Position numbers and translations under genes: made by a program | The notes under the pieces: generated by a model | The model's database searches: none | What the model saw: only the letters and a program-made list of their open reading frames with translations | What the model was told of the DNA's origin: nothing | Shown here: positions 8,061-18,200 of the stretch, piece after piece | Layout of the letters: every line of letters begins with the position of its first letter | How positions within the stretch are numbered: position 1 is the first letter of the stretch | Assembly: GCA_016840095.1 (NCBI GenBank) | Contig: JAEOSZ010000052.1 | Location: 1-57,228 of the forward strand | DNA length: 57,228 nucleotides | Source: Candidatus Heimdallarchaeota archaeon | GTDB taxonomy: Archaea; Asgardarchaeota; Heimdallarchaeia; Heimdallarchaeales; Heimdallarchaeaceae | Direction: 5' to 3'

Positions 8061-8411
8061 ATGTGGTTTATGAGTTTTGACCGAAACAAACCACTAATTG
8101 AAATATCTCTTGAATACCTGAAAAACTTTGGAATATTGTCCCATGATCTATCAGTTGTTACAGGACCATCTAAGCATGCAATAGATTTTCTCATTATTAT
8201 TAAAGAGCTCTTAGTAGGTGTTTGGATATTAGATTGGAAAAGAAGTGTTGGAACTGATAAAATCATACATATTGAACGTTTAGTGCAAAGGTCAAACTTG
8301 AGTGGAGGATTCGTTGTTGCGAATAATTTCTCTCCAAATGCAAGAGATTTAGCTAATCAAACGGATACTCTGGAATTAATTGAAAGAGCAGAAATATTGT
8401 ATCATACTTAA
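8061..8411 (+). CDS. Possible PD-(D/E)XK nuclease-like small protein
   Basis: About 116 residues. The pattern HAIDFLIIIKELLVGVWILDWKRSVG followed by an alpha-beta half (IIHIERLVQRS, GGFVVANNFSPNARDLA; quoted as separate motifs) resembles Mrr/RecB-type endonuclease folds, where an Asp is followed after one strand by a D/E-x-K pair, here DWK. The final segment FSPNARDLANQ resembles the region after the core in archaeal restriction-like proteins. This is fold-level resemblance only. The start is probably ATG 8061 or 8070, with CTTTTAATAC at 8037-8046 as TATA box. It could be a repair nuclease or a DNA-binding relative without activity. Confidence 0.5.
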   Translation: MWFMSFDRNKPLIEISLEYLKNFGILSHDLSVVTGPSKHAIDFLIIIKELLVGVWILDWKRSVGTDKIIHIERLVQRSNLSGGFVVANNFSPNARDLANQTDTLELIERAEILYHT

Positions 8412-8422
8412 AACTTGCAGAT

Positions 8423-9118
8423 TTAGTTTTGTTTGCTTCCACAACTTGGACAATAGTATGAACTTGATGGTAGCTCTTGACCACATCTAACACAGAAAAC
8501 AATCTCTCCAACTTCTTTTTGGGAGAACTTAGATAGTAATTCAAGAGATCTATGTACTAAATCAACTAAAGCCAAGTAACTATTAATTGCCAAATCTTGA
8601 TAATCTTCATCTTTAATTTTCTTAGTATCCAATACTGTTCTAGAAAAACCAAACAAGTTAGTTGGTATATTTTGAATGTTTAACTTTGTTACAGATTTAA
8701 TTTTATCAGATGACAAATCTCGAGAACCAACAATTACCAAATCCAAGTAATCTGGATAAACAAGTAAATCTCCATAACAGGCATTTATTGTAGCATCCTC
8801 TTGTATCAGTTTAACATAATCTTTAGGTTCTCCTTCAACCTCAATTTTATTTGATTTTCCAACAAACGAAATATTACCTGTTCCTGTTATTTTTGTGTCA
8901 TCTACCAACCAAAGTAAATCAGTTATGATTTTTTTTCCATCCTCATAAATTCGTGTAATCAATCGAGTTGGAATGACTTCTTGTAAATTGAAGCCATAGA
9001 ATGTATTTTTTTTATTATTTTCTAAGAAATATAAGTTGGGATGTAGAACATTACCACTAATGGTGCCTTCATAGATAGCAGTTAACGATCTAAATATGAT
9101 ATTAGTAATAGTGTCCAT
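8423..9118 (-). CDS. Protein with C-terminal zinc ribbon, function unknown
   Basis: About 231 residues from ATG 9118. The last 25 residues form a zinc ribbon: CVRCGQ then CPSCG (two CxxC pairs). The rest is a beta-rich domain of unknown family followed by a helical segment (about 180-210). An in-frame upstream ATG at 9184 would add 22 residues including another CxxC, but a TATA-like box at about 9146-9153 (minus strand) lies 28 nt before 9118, which favours the shorter form. The zinc ribbon suggests protein or nucleic acid contacts; nothing else points to a function. Confidence 0.6.
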   Translation of the reverse strand: MDTITNIIFRSLTAIYEGTISGNVLHPNLYFLENNKKNTFYGFNLQEVIPTRLITRIYEDGKKIITDLLWLVDDTKITGTGNISFVGKSNKIEVEGEPKDYVKLIQEDATINACYGDLLVYPDYLDLVIVGSRDLSSDKIKSVTKLNIQNIPTNLFGFSRTVLDTKKIKDEDYQDLAINSYLALVDLVHRSLELLSKFSQKEVGEIVFCVRCGQELPSSSYYCPSCGSKQN

Positions 9119-9285
9119 TGTTCCACTTAAATAAGGACATACACTAATATAAATAATTGTTAATTTGCAAATCTGACACTTCATTGATAATCGATTGTTA
9201 GAACCCGTTAAGACTATCGCTACTTTTTTAAGTCTGGTTTGGCTATTTTGTTTTGATTACCTTATAATCAAGGGTGAATGAAAAA

Positions 9286-9693
9286 ATGAAGAAACGAGGA
9301 GTATCTCCGGTAATCGCAACAGTTCTGCTAATCGCACTAGTGACAGCAGCTGCAGCGATAGTATTCTTAGTAGTTATACCAATGCTGCAACCAAATGCAA
9401 CAGCACTAGTAACAAGCGTTGTTGGAACAGCCGATGGCGATGGAAACTACACTGTTGTAATTACAGTTAAAGCAGAGGGTGCTGATCTAGTTTATAATGG
9501 TACGGCAACTGCATCACCAACTGTTACCTATATAGCGTCAACAACTGCGGGTGGATTATCCATTCCAAATGGTGAACAGAAAACCATTACTATTGTAGGT
9601 GCTTTCCAAGTAGGAACAGATTATACAATTACTTTGTACTTTACATCTGGTGACAGTGAAGCAATAGGAACTGCACAGTTTCAACCTTCTTAA
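9286..9693 (+). CDS. Archaeal type IV pilin-like protein (class III signal peptide)
   Basis: About 135 residues. The N-terminus MKKRGVSPVIATVLLIALV is the archaeal pilin/archaellin pattern: basic stretch, prepilin peptidase site after Gly, and a hydrophobic assembly helix, followed by a Thr/Val/Gly-rich beta domain with an N-glycosylation-type NYT and NGT. It should be processed by a PibD/FlaK-type peptidase and assembled on a surface filament. An upstream GTG (9274) is in frame, but it lies inside the Shine-Dalgarno sequence AAGGGTGA, so ATG 9286 is the better start. No pilus ATPase or platform gene is nearby, so it is an orphan major or minor pilin. Confidence 0.85.
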   Translation: MKKRGVSPVIATVLLIALVTAAAAIVFLVVIPMLQPNATALVTSVVGTADGDGNYTVVITVKAEGADLVYNGTATASPTVTYIASTTAGGLSIPNGEQKTITIVGAFQVGTDYTITLYFTSGDSEAIGTAQFQPS

Positions 9694-9698
9694 ACTAA

Positions 9699-9720
9699 AT
9701 TCTTTTTTTTATTTTTTTTC
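9699..9720 (+). terminator. Poly-T transcription terminator after the pilin gene
   Basis: Two runs of eight T separated by one A follow the pilin stop codon within 30 nt. Archaeal intrinsic termination needs only such T tracts, and a strongly expressed pilin gene is a likely place for it. Confidence 0.6.
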
Positions 9721-9777
9721 AAATTTCAATAGGTTTATCGTTAAAAAGCATAATTTTATTTAGATATAGCTCTAACA

Positions 9778-10509
9778 ATGTCAGAGATGTTTACTGAATT
9801 AAAAAATCCCAATTCATCTGAAGAGCTAGGGAATCTACTTAAGAAACTTTATGGATCAGAAATCTCAACTGAGATGTTTGTAGAAGCCACTCTTGAGGAT
9901 AAAAACGCTAGAATCAGCTTGATAAAAGCTGAAGAGGAGGATATTGGATATCTCATCTGGCTAAAAGAGAAAGAAATTGAAGAAGCAGATGAAGAGGAAG
10001 GAGGGAAAAAAACAGAGACAAATATCTTTGCAATTGATGAAATTGTTTTACTTCCAAGTGAACAAAACGAGGAAAGAGCTAAGGAAGTAGTTCAAAATCT
10101 AGATGATGAAATTATGAGAAATAACTGCTCTATAGCTGAAGTAACTATTCCAAGTCAATCATTCTGGTTAATACCTGTTCTAGTAAATGTGGGTCTATTC
10201 AATGTTGCAATTTTAAGAGTCAGTAAGGAATTGGAGAAAAAGACTGAATTTGTTGGAATCTTCAATAAAATCCAAGAAGGAATCAAACCTGAGATAATAG
10301 AACTAATGATTTCTAAGGAAGGAACATATCAGTTGGAGTTAATTGAAGAACCTACCGACTACAAAAAAATACTTGAGTCAGGATATTCACCCGAAATAGT
10401 TAGTATGATCTTCAATGTAGAAGAAAATAAAGAAAAGGAACTTCTAGAAGAAGTAAATCAGATAACAGATTGGCAAGAGTATGCATTTTCTTTAGTTAAG
10501 TACTACTAA
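9778..10509 (+). CDS. Unknown protein, possibly a degenerate GNAT-like fold
   Basis: 243 acidic residues. The middle part (about 85-150), IDEIVLLPSEQNEERAKEVV then a helix and AEVTIPSQSFWLIPVLVNVG (quoted as separate motifs), follows the strand-helix-strand order of GNAT acetyltransferases, where the loop would be VLPxxRGxGxG; the acetyl-CoA-binding loop is not conserved (SEQNEER). A very acidic segment (EIEEADEEEGGKK) precedes it. I do not recognise a family. It overlaps the end of the convergent GDPD gene by four bases. Confidence 0.5.
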   Translation: MSEMFTELKNPNSSEELGNLLKKLYGSEISTEMFVEATLEDKNARISLIKAEEEDIGYLIWLKEKEIEEADEEEGGKKTETNIFAIDEIVLLPSEQNEERAKEVVQNLDDEIMRNNCSIAEVTIPSQSFWLIPVLVNVGLFNVAILRVSKELEKKTEFVGIFNKIQEGIKPEIIELMISKEGTYQLELIEEPTDYKKILESGYSPEIVSMIFNVEENKEKELLEEVNQITDWQEYAFSLVKYY

Positions 10510-11225
10510 TTATTCATTTCTTTTATTTCTGATGAAACTATCTCTCTGGTATTTTTTGGTAAATCAGTAATAATTCCATCCACTTGCTTCCTAACCAATT
10601 TTCTAATCTGTTTTTCATCATTAATAGTCCATGGATAGACTTTTTTACCCTTTTTATGATAGAAATTTACTGCCTTTTTCTTTAGAAATCTATAAAATGG
10701 GTTCATAGCATCTATGAATTCATTTAATGCTACACTTTTATTTTGATATATTGGAAAAATGTAGAGATAAGCTAATTCGTAACCAAGTGATTTTTCTTTC
10801 AGATTTACTATTGGTTCATGGAGAAATGAACTTATAAGAATTCTTGAATTATCTCCACCAACTTCATTTAAAACTGAATGAAATTGCTCTTTTGTTACGT
10901 CACATTTTAACTCAATGTTAAATTTAATTTTTGAAAGAAACTGCTTTAGAACATCTTCTAGCAAAGGAATAGACTCACCATTAGGTAACTTGAATTTTTG
11001 AATAGTTTCCAAGTTTGTTTCTGAGATAACTAATCTACTTTCTTTGTATGGTATAGAATCATCATGAAAAACTATGAAATATCCATCTTTTGTTAGATGT
11101 GTATCCAATTCAATCATATCTGCCTTTTGTTTAACAGCCAAATCAAAAGCTTTCATGGAGTTAGCATGTTCTTCTGCTGAAGCTCCTCTATGAGCTATTA
11201 TTAAAGGAAATTTAGATTCTGACAT
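10506..11225 (-). CDS. Glycerophosphodiester phosphodiesterase (GDPD)
   Basis: 239 residues of the GDPD TIM barrel: IIAHRGASAE at residues 9-18 (catalytic His-Arg), then IELDTHLTKDGYFIVFHDD (metal-binding Glu-x-Asp and the second catalytic His), IKFNIELK (metal Glu) and a terminal KVYPWTINDEKQI and DGIITDLP. It hydrolyses glycerophosphodiesters to sn-glycerol phosphate and an alcohol, here probably in lipid-headgroup recycling. There is no signal peptide, so it is cytosolic. The gene starts 91 nt from ahcY, which is divergent. The family identity is clear; the natural substrate is not. Confidence 0.9.
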   Translation of the reverse strand: MSESKFPLIIAHRGASAEEHANSMKAFDLAVKQKADMIELDTHLTKDGYFIVFHDDSIPYKESRLVISETNLETIQKFKLPNGESIPLLEDVLKQFLSKIKFNIELKCDVTKEQFHSVLNEVGGDNSRILISSFLHEPIVNLKEKSLGYELAYLYIFPIYQNKSVALNEFIDAMNPFYRFLKKKAVNFYHKKGKKVYPWTINDEKQIRKLVRKQVDGIITDLPKNTREIVSSEIKEMNN

Positions 11226-11287
11226 ATTTGATTTTTATTTTTGATATAGATTAATCTTGCGTTTTGAAAAAAACTCTACTCGACATG

Positions 11288-11296
11288 TTTTTAAAA
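11288..11296 (+). promoter_or_regulatory. TATA box of ahcY
   Basis: TTTTTAAAA lies 21-29 nt before ATG 11317. The spacing gives a leaderless transcript and shows that the upstream in-frame TTG (11257) is inside the promoter and not the start. Confidence 0.55.
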
Positions 11297-11316
11297 TCGA
11301 AAAAAGGGTTGAAAAC

Positions 11317-12570
11317 ATGGAGTATAAAATTAAGGACATTGATCTAGCTGAACAAGGTCGAAGAAATATCGATTGGGCTGAAAGTAGGATGCCTGTTCTT
11401 ATGGAATTGAGAAAAAAATTCTCAGAAACAAAACCACTAAATGGAATGAGAATTGCAGGATGTCTTCATGTAACAAAAGAGACAGCTGTATTAGTTGAAA
11501 CATTGACTGCAGCAGGAGCAGAAGTATCTTGGAGTGGGTGTAATCCTCTCTCCACAAAAGACGATATTGCAGCAGCTCTAGCGTCTAACGGAATTCCAAT
11601 TTTCGCTTGGTATGGAATGTCTACTGAAGAATTTTACTGGGCAATTGATAAGGTCTTGGAATTTGAGCCAACATTAACTCTAGATGATGGTGCAGACTTG
11701 ATATTTCGAGTTCATTCAGAGTTTCCAGATTTAGCAGAGAAAATCATAGGGGGAACTGAAGAGACAACCACTGGTGTTCATAGGTTGAGAGCTATGGATA
11801 GAGCTGACAAACTCATCTATCCAATTATTGCTGTTAATGATGCTGAAACCAAAAGTGATTTTGACAATGTGTATGGAACTGGACAATCTACACTTGATGG
11901 AATCTTACGAGCAACAAATATCATATTTGCAGGTAAAATTGTAGTCATCGCAGGATATGGGCATTGTGGAAAAGGTTTAGCAAAAAATGCTTCAGGCTTA
12001 GGAGCAGATGTAATAATCACCGAAGTTGATCCTATTCAAGCTCTTAAAGCTGCAATGGATGGTTTCAGAGTCATGAAAATGGATGATGCTGCAGGTTTGG
12101 GAGATTTGTTCATCACTGCAACTGGAATGAAAGATGTCATTGTAAAGAAACATTTCCAAAACATGAAAGATGGAGCTATAGTATGCAACACTGGTCACTA
12201 TGATGCTGAAATCAATATTCAAAGCTTAGAAGACATAAGTAAATCAAAAAGAGAATTACGAGCTAACAATGAAGAATATCTTATGGCAGATGGAAAGAGA
12301 ATATATCTTCTTGCAAAAGGGAGATTAGTTAATTTATCTGCTGCAGAAGGACATCCTTCTGAAGTAATGGACATGTCATTTGCTAACCAATTGTTAAGCC
12401 TAATTCACTTAGCAGAAAAAGGAAAAGATTTAGAAAACAAAGTATATGATATTCCTGATGAACAAGACAGAAATATCGCTAGTCTAAAACTAACACTTAT
12501 GGGGTATAAAATTGACGAATTAACCCCAGAACAAATAGCATACAAAGATGCTTATTTCGAAGGTACATAA
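11317..12570 (+). CDS. ahcY: S-adenosylhomocysteine hydrolase
   Basis: About 417 residues from ATG 11317, matching the short archaeal/bacterial form. It starts with YKIKDIDLAEQGRRNIDWAE and contains CLHVTKETAVL, SGCNPLSTKDDIAAAL, the adenosine/NAD region with the dinucleotide-binding loop VIAGYGHCGKG, and the C-terminal tail ending in YKDAYFEG. The enzyme uses tightly bound NAD to split S-adenosylhomocysteine into homocysteine and adenosine, relieving product inhibition of methyltransferases such as the one at 52.9 kb. A longer form from TTG 11257 is unlikely because of the promoter. A T-rich terminator (12573-12592) follows. Confidence 0.95.
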   Translation: MEYKIKDIDLAEQGRRNIDWAESRMPVLMELRKKFSETKPLNGMRIAGCLHVTKETAVLVETLTAAGAEVSWSGCNPLSTKDDIAAALASNGIPIFAWYGMSTEEFYWAIDKVLEFEPTLTLDDGADLIFRVHSEFPDLAEKIIGGTEETTTGVHRLRAMDRADKLIYPIIAVNDAETKSDFDNVYGTGQSTLDGILRATNIIFAGKIVVIAGYGHCGKGLAKNASGLGADVIITEVDPIQALKAAMDGFRVMKMDDAAGLGDLFITATGMKDVIVKKHFQNMKDGAIVCNTGHYDAEINIQSLEDISKSKRELRANNEEYLMADGKRIYLLAKGRLVNLSAAEGHPSEVMDMSFANQLLSLIHLAEKGKDLENKVYDIPDEQDRNIASLKLTLMGYKIDELTPEQIAYKDAYFEGT

Positions 12571-12572
12571 CT

Positions 12573-12598
12573 TCTTTTTTTCCCTTTTTTTCTTCTTT
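12573..12598 (+). terminator. T-rich terminator after ahcY
   Basis: Three T runs (seven, seven and shorter) separated by single C residues lie directly after the ahcY stop codon, as expected for archaeal intrinsic termination. Confidence 0.5.
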
Positions 12599-12668
12599 CC
12601 AAAAACAGCCGTAATATTTTTAGGAGAGAGTTTACTATTATGAGATATAAGAAATGAGGTAATCCACT

Positions 12669-13991
12669 TTGATTAAACATCTACTTATTCTAACAACTTA
12701 TGGACAAATTTTCTATAGTCAAGAATTTGAAAAACAAGAAGATGCTGTTGATGTTGCTTTGACAGGAGGGCTAATGAGCGCAATTTATTCGATGGCATCC
12801 GAAACACAAAGAGAGAAAATATCTGAATTTGAGTTGGTTACTTCAAGAATCATTTTTCAAGAAAAAGAAGATGATTTGCTTTTCGTGTTAGCAGTAGATA
12901 AAAGGATGGATATCAAAGATACTGAAGATTTACTTGACATGATAGCTAAAAGATTCTATGAGAAGTATGGAGAACGTCGAATAGATGGTATTGTTTTAGA
13001 TGAATTTGTTGATGATGCAACAGAAATCATCTATCAGAAACTCTGGTATCTAGATACACAAAAGAGGAAATTCAGAATATGGGATTACTTAGCTACCTTA
13101 TTCGTAGCTCTAGTTTTGAGCTGGTATTCTCTACTGATTTTTGGATCTCCCCCATTTATGGGTATGGCAGATTTTGACATAAGAACTTTTATCTGGGATG
13201 GATTACTTGGCTCTATTTCAAGTCCTGTAGCGATGTTTTTGAATATTCTGTATATGATAGCTGTTGTAGCTATTCCAGCTATAGCTGTATACTTGCTTTT
13301 CAAATTCACATACGTGAGAGATACTTTCAGATTTGCAAAGGATTACCTGATGAGACCAACAAGAGCAAGCTATTCTGAATTGCTCCCAAATTATTTTCTA
13401 ATCAATATTCTAACTTCATTCATTGTGTATGTTAGTTTTATGTTATTTGCAGGGGGATTCTTTTCAGAATTAACGGTTTATCCTCTTATTCCGGGAGCAC
13501 TACTCAGCGGTTTAGATGAGGATTTCAATTTCACAAATTTTAGTACAAGTGATATTGGAGATCAAATGTTTTTAGGAATTCTTGCTTGGTTCACATGGGT
13601 TTTTGTATTTCCATTTATTTACTCTCTACTTCTTGGGGAAAAGAAATGGGGAAAAATTTATCGCAATGCTGTCTTTATTTCATCCATTGCAATTTTTGTT
13701 TTAATTATTTGTTACATCTTTGGAGGTTCCAAGTATTTAGAAGCTATTGGATACAATCCTGGAAGCCCTGAATTTGGTATACAACAACTTCAAATAAAAT
13801 ATCAGCTGATTGCCAGTATTCCTCTAAATATATTCTTTTATGGATTTTTGTTGTTCTTGGGAATAGGTGTAAATAGGGTCACCCCCTCAAAAACTAGGAT
13901 ACCATCAATATTTGCAGTAGGTGTAGCAATTTATCTTACATTAATCATACAAAGATTAGTTTTCTTCACACTCTATCCGCCTGTTATATAG
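12669..13991 (+). CDS. Longin-like domain fused to a seven-helix membrane domain
   Basis: 440 residues. The N-terminal 120 residues (MIKHLLILTTYGQIFYSQEF, SRIIFQEKEDDLLFVLAVDK) follow the longin/profilin-like pattern: a strand with 'G' turn, a second strand, a long helix, then paired strands with a charged hairpin. They are followed by a short amphipathic linker and about seven hydrophobic helices (near 137-159, 183-210, 238-262, 298-321, 335-353, 375-394, 407-433). The segment DYLMRPTRASYSELLPNY between helices 2 and 3 recalls Yip1-family proteins, but I cannot confirm homology. The TTG start at 12669 is preceded by GAGGTAAT. Soluble-domain-plus-membrane layout suggests a docking site for a GTPase or trafficking-like factor; this is inference. 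Confidence 0.6.
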   Translation: MIKHLLILTTYGQIFYSQEFEKQEDAVDVALTGGLMSAIYSMASETQREKISEFELVTSRIIFQEKEDDLLFVLAVDKRMDIKDTEDLLDMIAKRFYEKYGERRIDGIVLDEFVDDATEIIYQKLWYLDTQKRKFRIWDYLATLFVALVLSWYSLLIFGSPPFMGMADFDIRTFIWDGLLGSISSPVAMFLNILYMIAVVAIPAIAVYLLFKFTYVRDTFRFAKDYLMRPTRASYSELLPNYFLINILTSFIVYVSFMLFAGGFFSELTVYPLIPGALLSGLDEDFNFTNFSTSDIGDQMFLGILAWFTWVFVFPFIYSLLLGEKKWGKIYRNAVFISSIAIFVLIICYIFGGSKYLEAIGYNPGSPEFGIQQLQIKYQLIASIPLNIFFYGFLLFLGIGVNRVTPSKTRIPSIFAVGVAIYLTLIIQRLVFFTLYPPVI

Positions 13992-14075
13992 AAGTAGTGA
14001 AAATTTTTTTCTTTTCTTCTTTTGTTAGAAAATTTTATATCACTTTAAATTCATGTCTTCAAAGTGAGATAGTAA

Positions 14076-15251
14076 ATGCTAAAGTTCAGTGTTCGATTTT
14101 TCTTTCATAATAGAAAAAGAACTTATCAAGCAATTATGACATTAACTTTAGCACTTGTGATTTACATCTCTACAACACTTTTAGTTAGAGGGTATTCGTC
14201 AAACATAAGTGGTATGGCAGAAATCATCAAACCTTCTGAACTTCTTCTTGTAATAGAAGAAGGAAAGAGTTTATCTGAGAGTAGAATAGATTCAGAAGTA
14301 TTAGATTTCTTAGAGGAATATTCCAGTACAACACCAAACTTAGAAGTAATTCTACCTGAAATCTATATACCTATCAATGTAACAGGTGAAACTGGGACGA
14401 GTATAACAACACATCTGAGGTTGCTAAATGTAAGTGAGTTTGAGAGATTTCAATCTCATCATTATGAATTTTATCCTTCAGAATTGCTAGCTGACGAAGT
14501 GATTATAGGACAACAACTTGCTTATTTGACAGCAGCTGGAATAGGTTCTTCTATTCAAATAGAATTTAGCGATTATCAAGTTAATGAGACTTTAGTACTA
14601 ACACATAATGAAAGTTATTCAGTTAGTAACATAATAAGATCAGGCCACGAATATGATATTGAAATAATAGGCTCGATTTCCAGTTTTGATCTGAATATAT
14701 CTATGAATTATTTTTCCTTTATCGAATTAAGAGTTCTAGATATCAGAGAAATTGAAACGATTAGAAAGGATATTCTAGATTCTTTCAGTAATTTAGCGGT
14801 AATTAATGAGAAACAAACACAAAACTTCATCATTTTTGCAACAAATGATGTTATACGAACTCTCACTCTTCTTGAGATTCTGTTTTTTGTTTTGATGCTT
14901 GTTTCTATTTCTTATAGCATTTACACATTAGTTAAAGAGAGTGAAGAAGAGATATTCACTTTGAGATCAATTGGAGCTACCAAAAGACAAATAGTTACAC
15001 TATTTATGCTTCAATCTCTATATATAGGATTAATCTCAGCATTGCTTTCTCTTGTAATTGGTTATCTAGCTGTTACCGGAATTGTCGGCTTAGTGACAGC
15101 AACAATGGACCTCCCATACATAGCCATGAGTATTGATACAGTTCTAGTAGGAACAATATTTCTCTTCTCTCTATCGTTATCCATTCTATCAGGAATTTTA
15201 CCATCATTGGAAGCTTCAAAAATTAAAGTTGTTAGGGAGGATGTTAAATGA
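14076..15251 (+). CDS. FtsX-family ABC transporter permease
   Basis: 391 residues with the MacB/LolE order: an N-terminal membrane helix (about 20-38), an extracytoplasmic domain of about 210 residues, then three C-terminal helices (about 262-285, 312-340, 355-378). The cytoplasmic coupling region EEEIFTLRSIGATKRQIVTL between helices 2 and 3 is the FtsX signature. It overlaps the next permease gene by four bases (ATGA), so the two form a heterodimeric pair. No cognate ATPase (MacB/LolD type) is in the window; the partner must be encoded elsewhere. The substrate is unknown; such permeases act in lipoprotein, peptide or cell-wall mechanics rather than classical import. Confidence 0.85.
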   Translation: MLKFSVRFFFHNRKRTYQAIMTLTLALVIYISTTLLVRGYSSNISGMAEIIKPSELLLVIEEGKSLSESRIDSEVLDFLEEYSSTTPNLEVILPEIYIPINVTGETGTSITTHLRLLNVSEFERFQSHHYEFYPSELLADEVIIGQQLAYLTAAGIGSSIQIEFSDYQVNETLVLTHNESYSVSNIIRSGHEYDIEIIGSISSFDLNISMNYFSFIELRVLDIREIETIRKDILDSFSNLAVINEKQTQNFIIFATNDVIRTLTLLEILFFVLMLVSISYSIYTLVKESEEEIFTLRSIGATKRQIVTLFMLQSLYIGLISALLSLVIGYLAVTGIVGLVTATMDLPYIAMSIDTVLVGTIFLFSLSLSILSGILPSLEASKIKVVREDVK

Positions 15252-18200
15252 ATCTTAGAAGAATATTCCTCTATAATGTTTTACCAAAGAAAAGAATACT
15301 TTTAGCTTTCATTGGTTTTCTAATAAGCTCTACTATAATATCAGGTGCTGGAATTCTGATGTCCAGCATCGTTAATAGTACAGCATCTTATTTGGGAGAA
15401 AGTGAAAGCATTTTAGTAATCTCTAATCCAGAAGCTTCAACTCCATATACAAGCATTATACCTTTAGAATTAACAGATACCATTAATTCAATTGATGGTG
15501 TTCTAGAAGTAAGTCCTGAGGTGATGACTGCAGCTGTTTACAAAGATAAAGCAGTTTATTTCAGAGGGGTAGATGCATCATCTTTCTGGTATTTTACGGA
15601 GCTTACTTATCAAGAAGGTCAACTTCTAACGGTAAATGATACATTTGAAGTTAGCGTAGGTATAAATTTTGCTCAACGAAATAATCTCGAAGTTGGGGAT
15701 TATATAACACTCTTTTCAACAAGGTCAGAAGCTGCAATAGAGTTAAAAATCAAATCAATCTTCAGCTCAAATACGTTACTAGATGATGAAATAATTGCTT
15801 CTTTATGGATTGGTCAGTTCTTTGCATTTGAGGATTTTAACTACATTACACATATTAGAGTAGAAATAGATTTAGATGTTATTGCAGACAAGGAGATGTT
15901 AAGGGAAGTTGTACTTAGTGAGTATGAGTTAACAGCAAGAATAACAACACCTGGAGACTTACAAGAACTTAATGCATCAGTTTATGTTTACAATAAGAGA
16001 GGAGATCTGGTTAACGAAACGATCATCCTAAATGACATTCAAGTCTCTTTTATTCTTCCCTTTGGAGAATATGAACTCCAGTGTCAAATTAAAGATGTTA
16101 TATCAAACTCAACTAAACTTTTACTTGATAAGGATATGGAAGCAGAAATTTCCATTTCATATATAGAAAGAAGTGCTTATTTCAGAATAATAACTGATGA
16201 AGATGAGCCAATTCAAGGAGCTGATGTTGCTCTCTATAGACAAGGAAGTACTGGATTTACAGATGAATCGTTTAGTGATGTTACTAATAGTACTGGTGAG
16301 GTTAGCTTATCAATTAGTGATGGCAGTTATGTTGGAATAATATCATATGGAATCTATAGAAAGGAGATAACTTTCAGTACTTCAGAAGTGAATAATTTCG
16401 AGATAATTCTAATAACTAGACATCCAGAAATTATTGCTATTAATCCTACGAACAATTCTGTAGTTATTGGAAAAAATATTGATATCAAACTATTTTCTTC
16501 TCCAGGGTACTCTATTTATTTCTACTGGGATGATAATGTATCAACAATTGAAGAATTCTATTTAGCCTCTCCAGGAGAAGAGGCACCAAATTATATAACT
16601 ATCCCATTTGAACAAGGTTCCCATTCCTTAACTATCGAAACATACAATCTAGACTACATAATAAGTGGATATAATAAAAGCCTAAATTATGCAACAAGTA
16701 AAGTCTTCTTTACAGTTATAGAAGCCATCCCAGAAGAGTATTACTTTATCAATACTATGAATGGTTCTCATCTAAATCCTGCTTCAGTAGTGATTTTAAA
16801 TTCAACTCAAAGCTTTGGTGGAGATTTCTTCTACAGTTGGGGAAATAATCAATGGTTTGAAGTTTCGTCTGATGTTATTTCTGTACCTATAGAAATTGGA
16901 ATATACTCCTTGAAACTCAGAGCAGAGATTGGTTATACATCCAAATTATGGGATTTTGTATTTGTAATTACAGATAATCCAGAGACAATTGGAATCTTAG
17001 GATTGAATGAGCATATGAGACTTGGAAGTAGTTCAGAAATTCAAACTTGGTTTAATCCTCAATATGAAGCATATTACCATTGGAATACTAATTCAGACAC
17101 TTCTCTGAATCAAAGTGGGATTATCAAACCTAATGGACTAGATGAAGGAAATAACACTTTATATCTATCATTCTTCAACTCAGTTAGCTGGACAAATCGA
17201 TCATACAATTATGTCTTCGATAAATCACCACCATCTATTTCACTCTCAAGTACCAATGGTAGTGAAATAAATTTTGAATCAATTCTTGCTGTATCTACAA
17301 ATGAGACACTCTCTTCTCTTGAATTTTCCTGGGATGGTCTTTCATATTCTAAATCATATGAGCAAAACATTAGAACTCCCCAAACCAATGGAAATCACAC
17401 TTTAGCAATAAGAGCTATTGATCTTGCTGGAAACTCGATTGTTTCAGTTTATGAATATATAGTTGTTAATTTCACTGGCTCAATCCCAATAGATTTCTAC
17501 TTGAAAAACGAGTATTCAGGAATTATAAATCAAGGATATGTAGATATTGAAGCATTTTATGAATACTCACCAATTCTGTTAGAATATCAAATTAGTGGAG
17601 TTATATCCAAAGCAAGTAGAATAATGGGTTCCACTAGAGTATACCTCTACCCAGGATATTATAGCATGAAAATAATCTATTGGAGTACTCTATTTGATAA
17701 ACGAGAACAAACATGGAATTTTAATATTCAAGAAGGGTTGAATTCATCGTTGTTCAAAAGTGAATATCTAAATGAAACATATACAGGAGAAACTTATATT
17801 GAAGTTCCATTTTATGATGTAAATTTCACAATTGATGATGCAGATACAGTACAACTATGTGATGGATACTATTCACTAAAATACCAACTAAAAGATATTT
17901 CCAGTATTTTTTATGTTCAGAAATTCACTGTTGATACAGAATTACCTTACGTCAATGTATTATCACCACACAAAGCTGAAGAAGGATTGGATGCTAATTT
18001 AATATTAGAAAGTGATGCGGTTCAGATATTTTTCAAAATTGATAATGAACCAGTCTATGAATATGACCGCGTATATAGTCTTCAGTTCACATCTGGAGGA
18101 GAGCACACAATTAGTTTCTTTCTAACTGATTCGTTCAACAATACAAGAACTGTGTTATATGTATTCAATATGGATCATGAAAAAAAGGATATCAATATAA

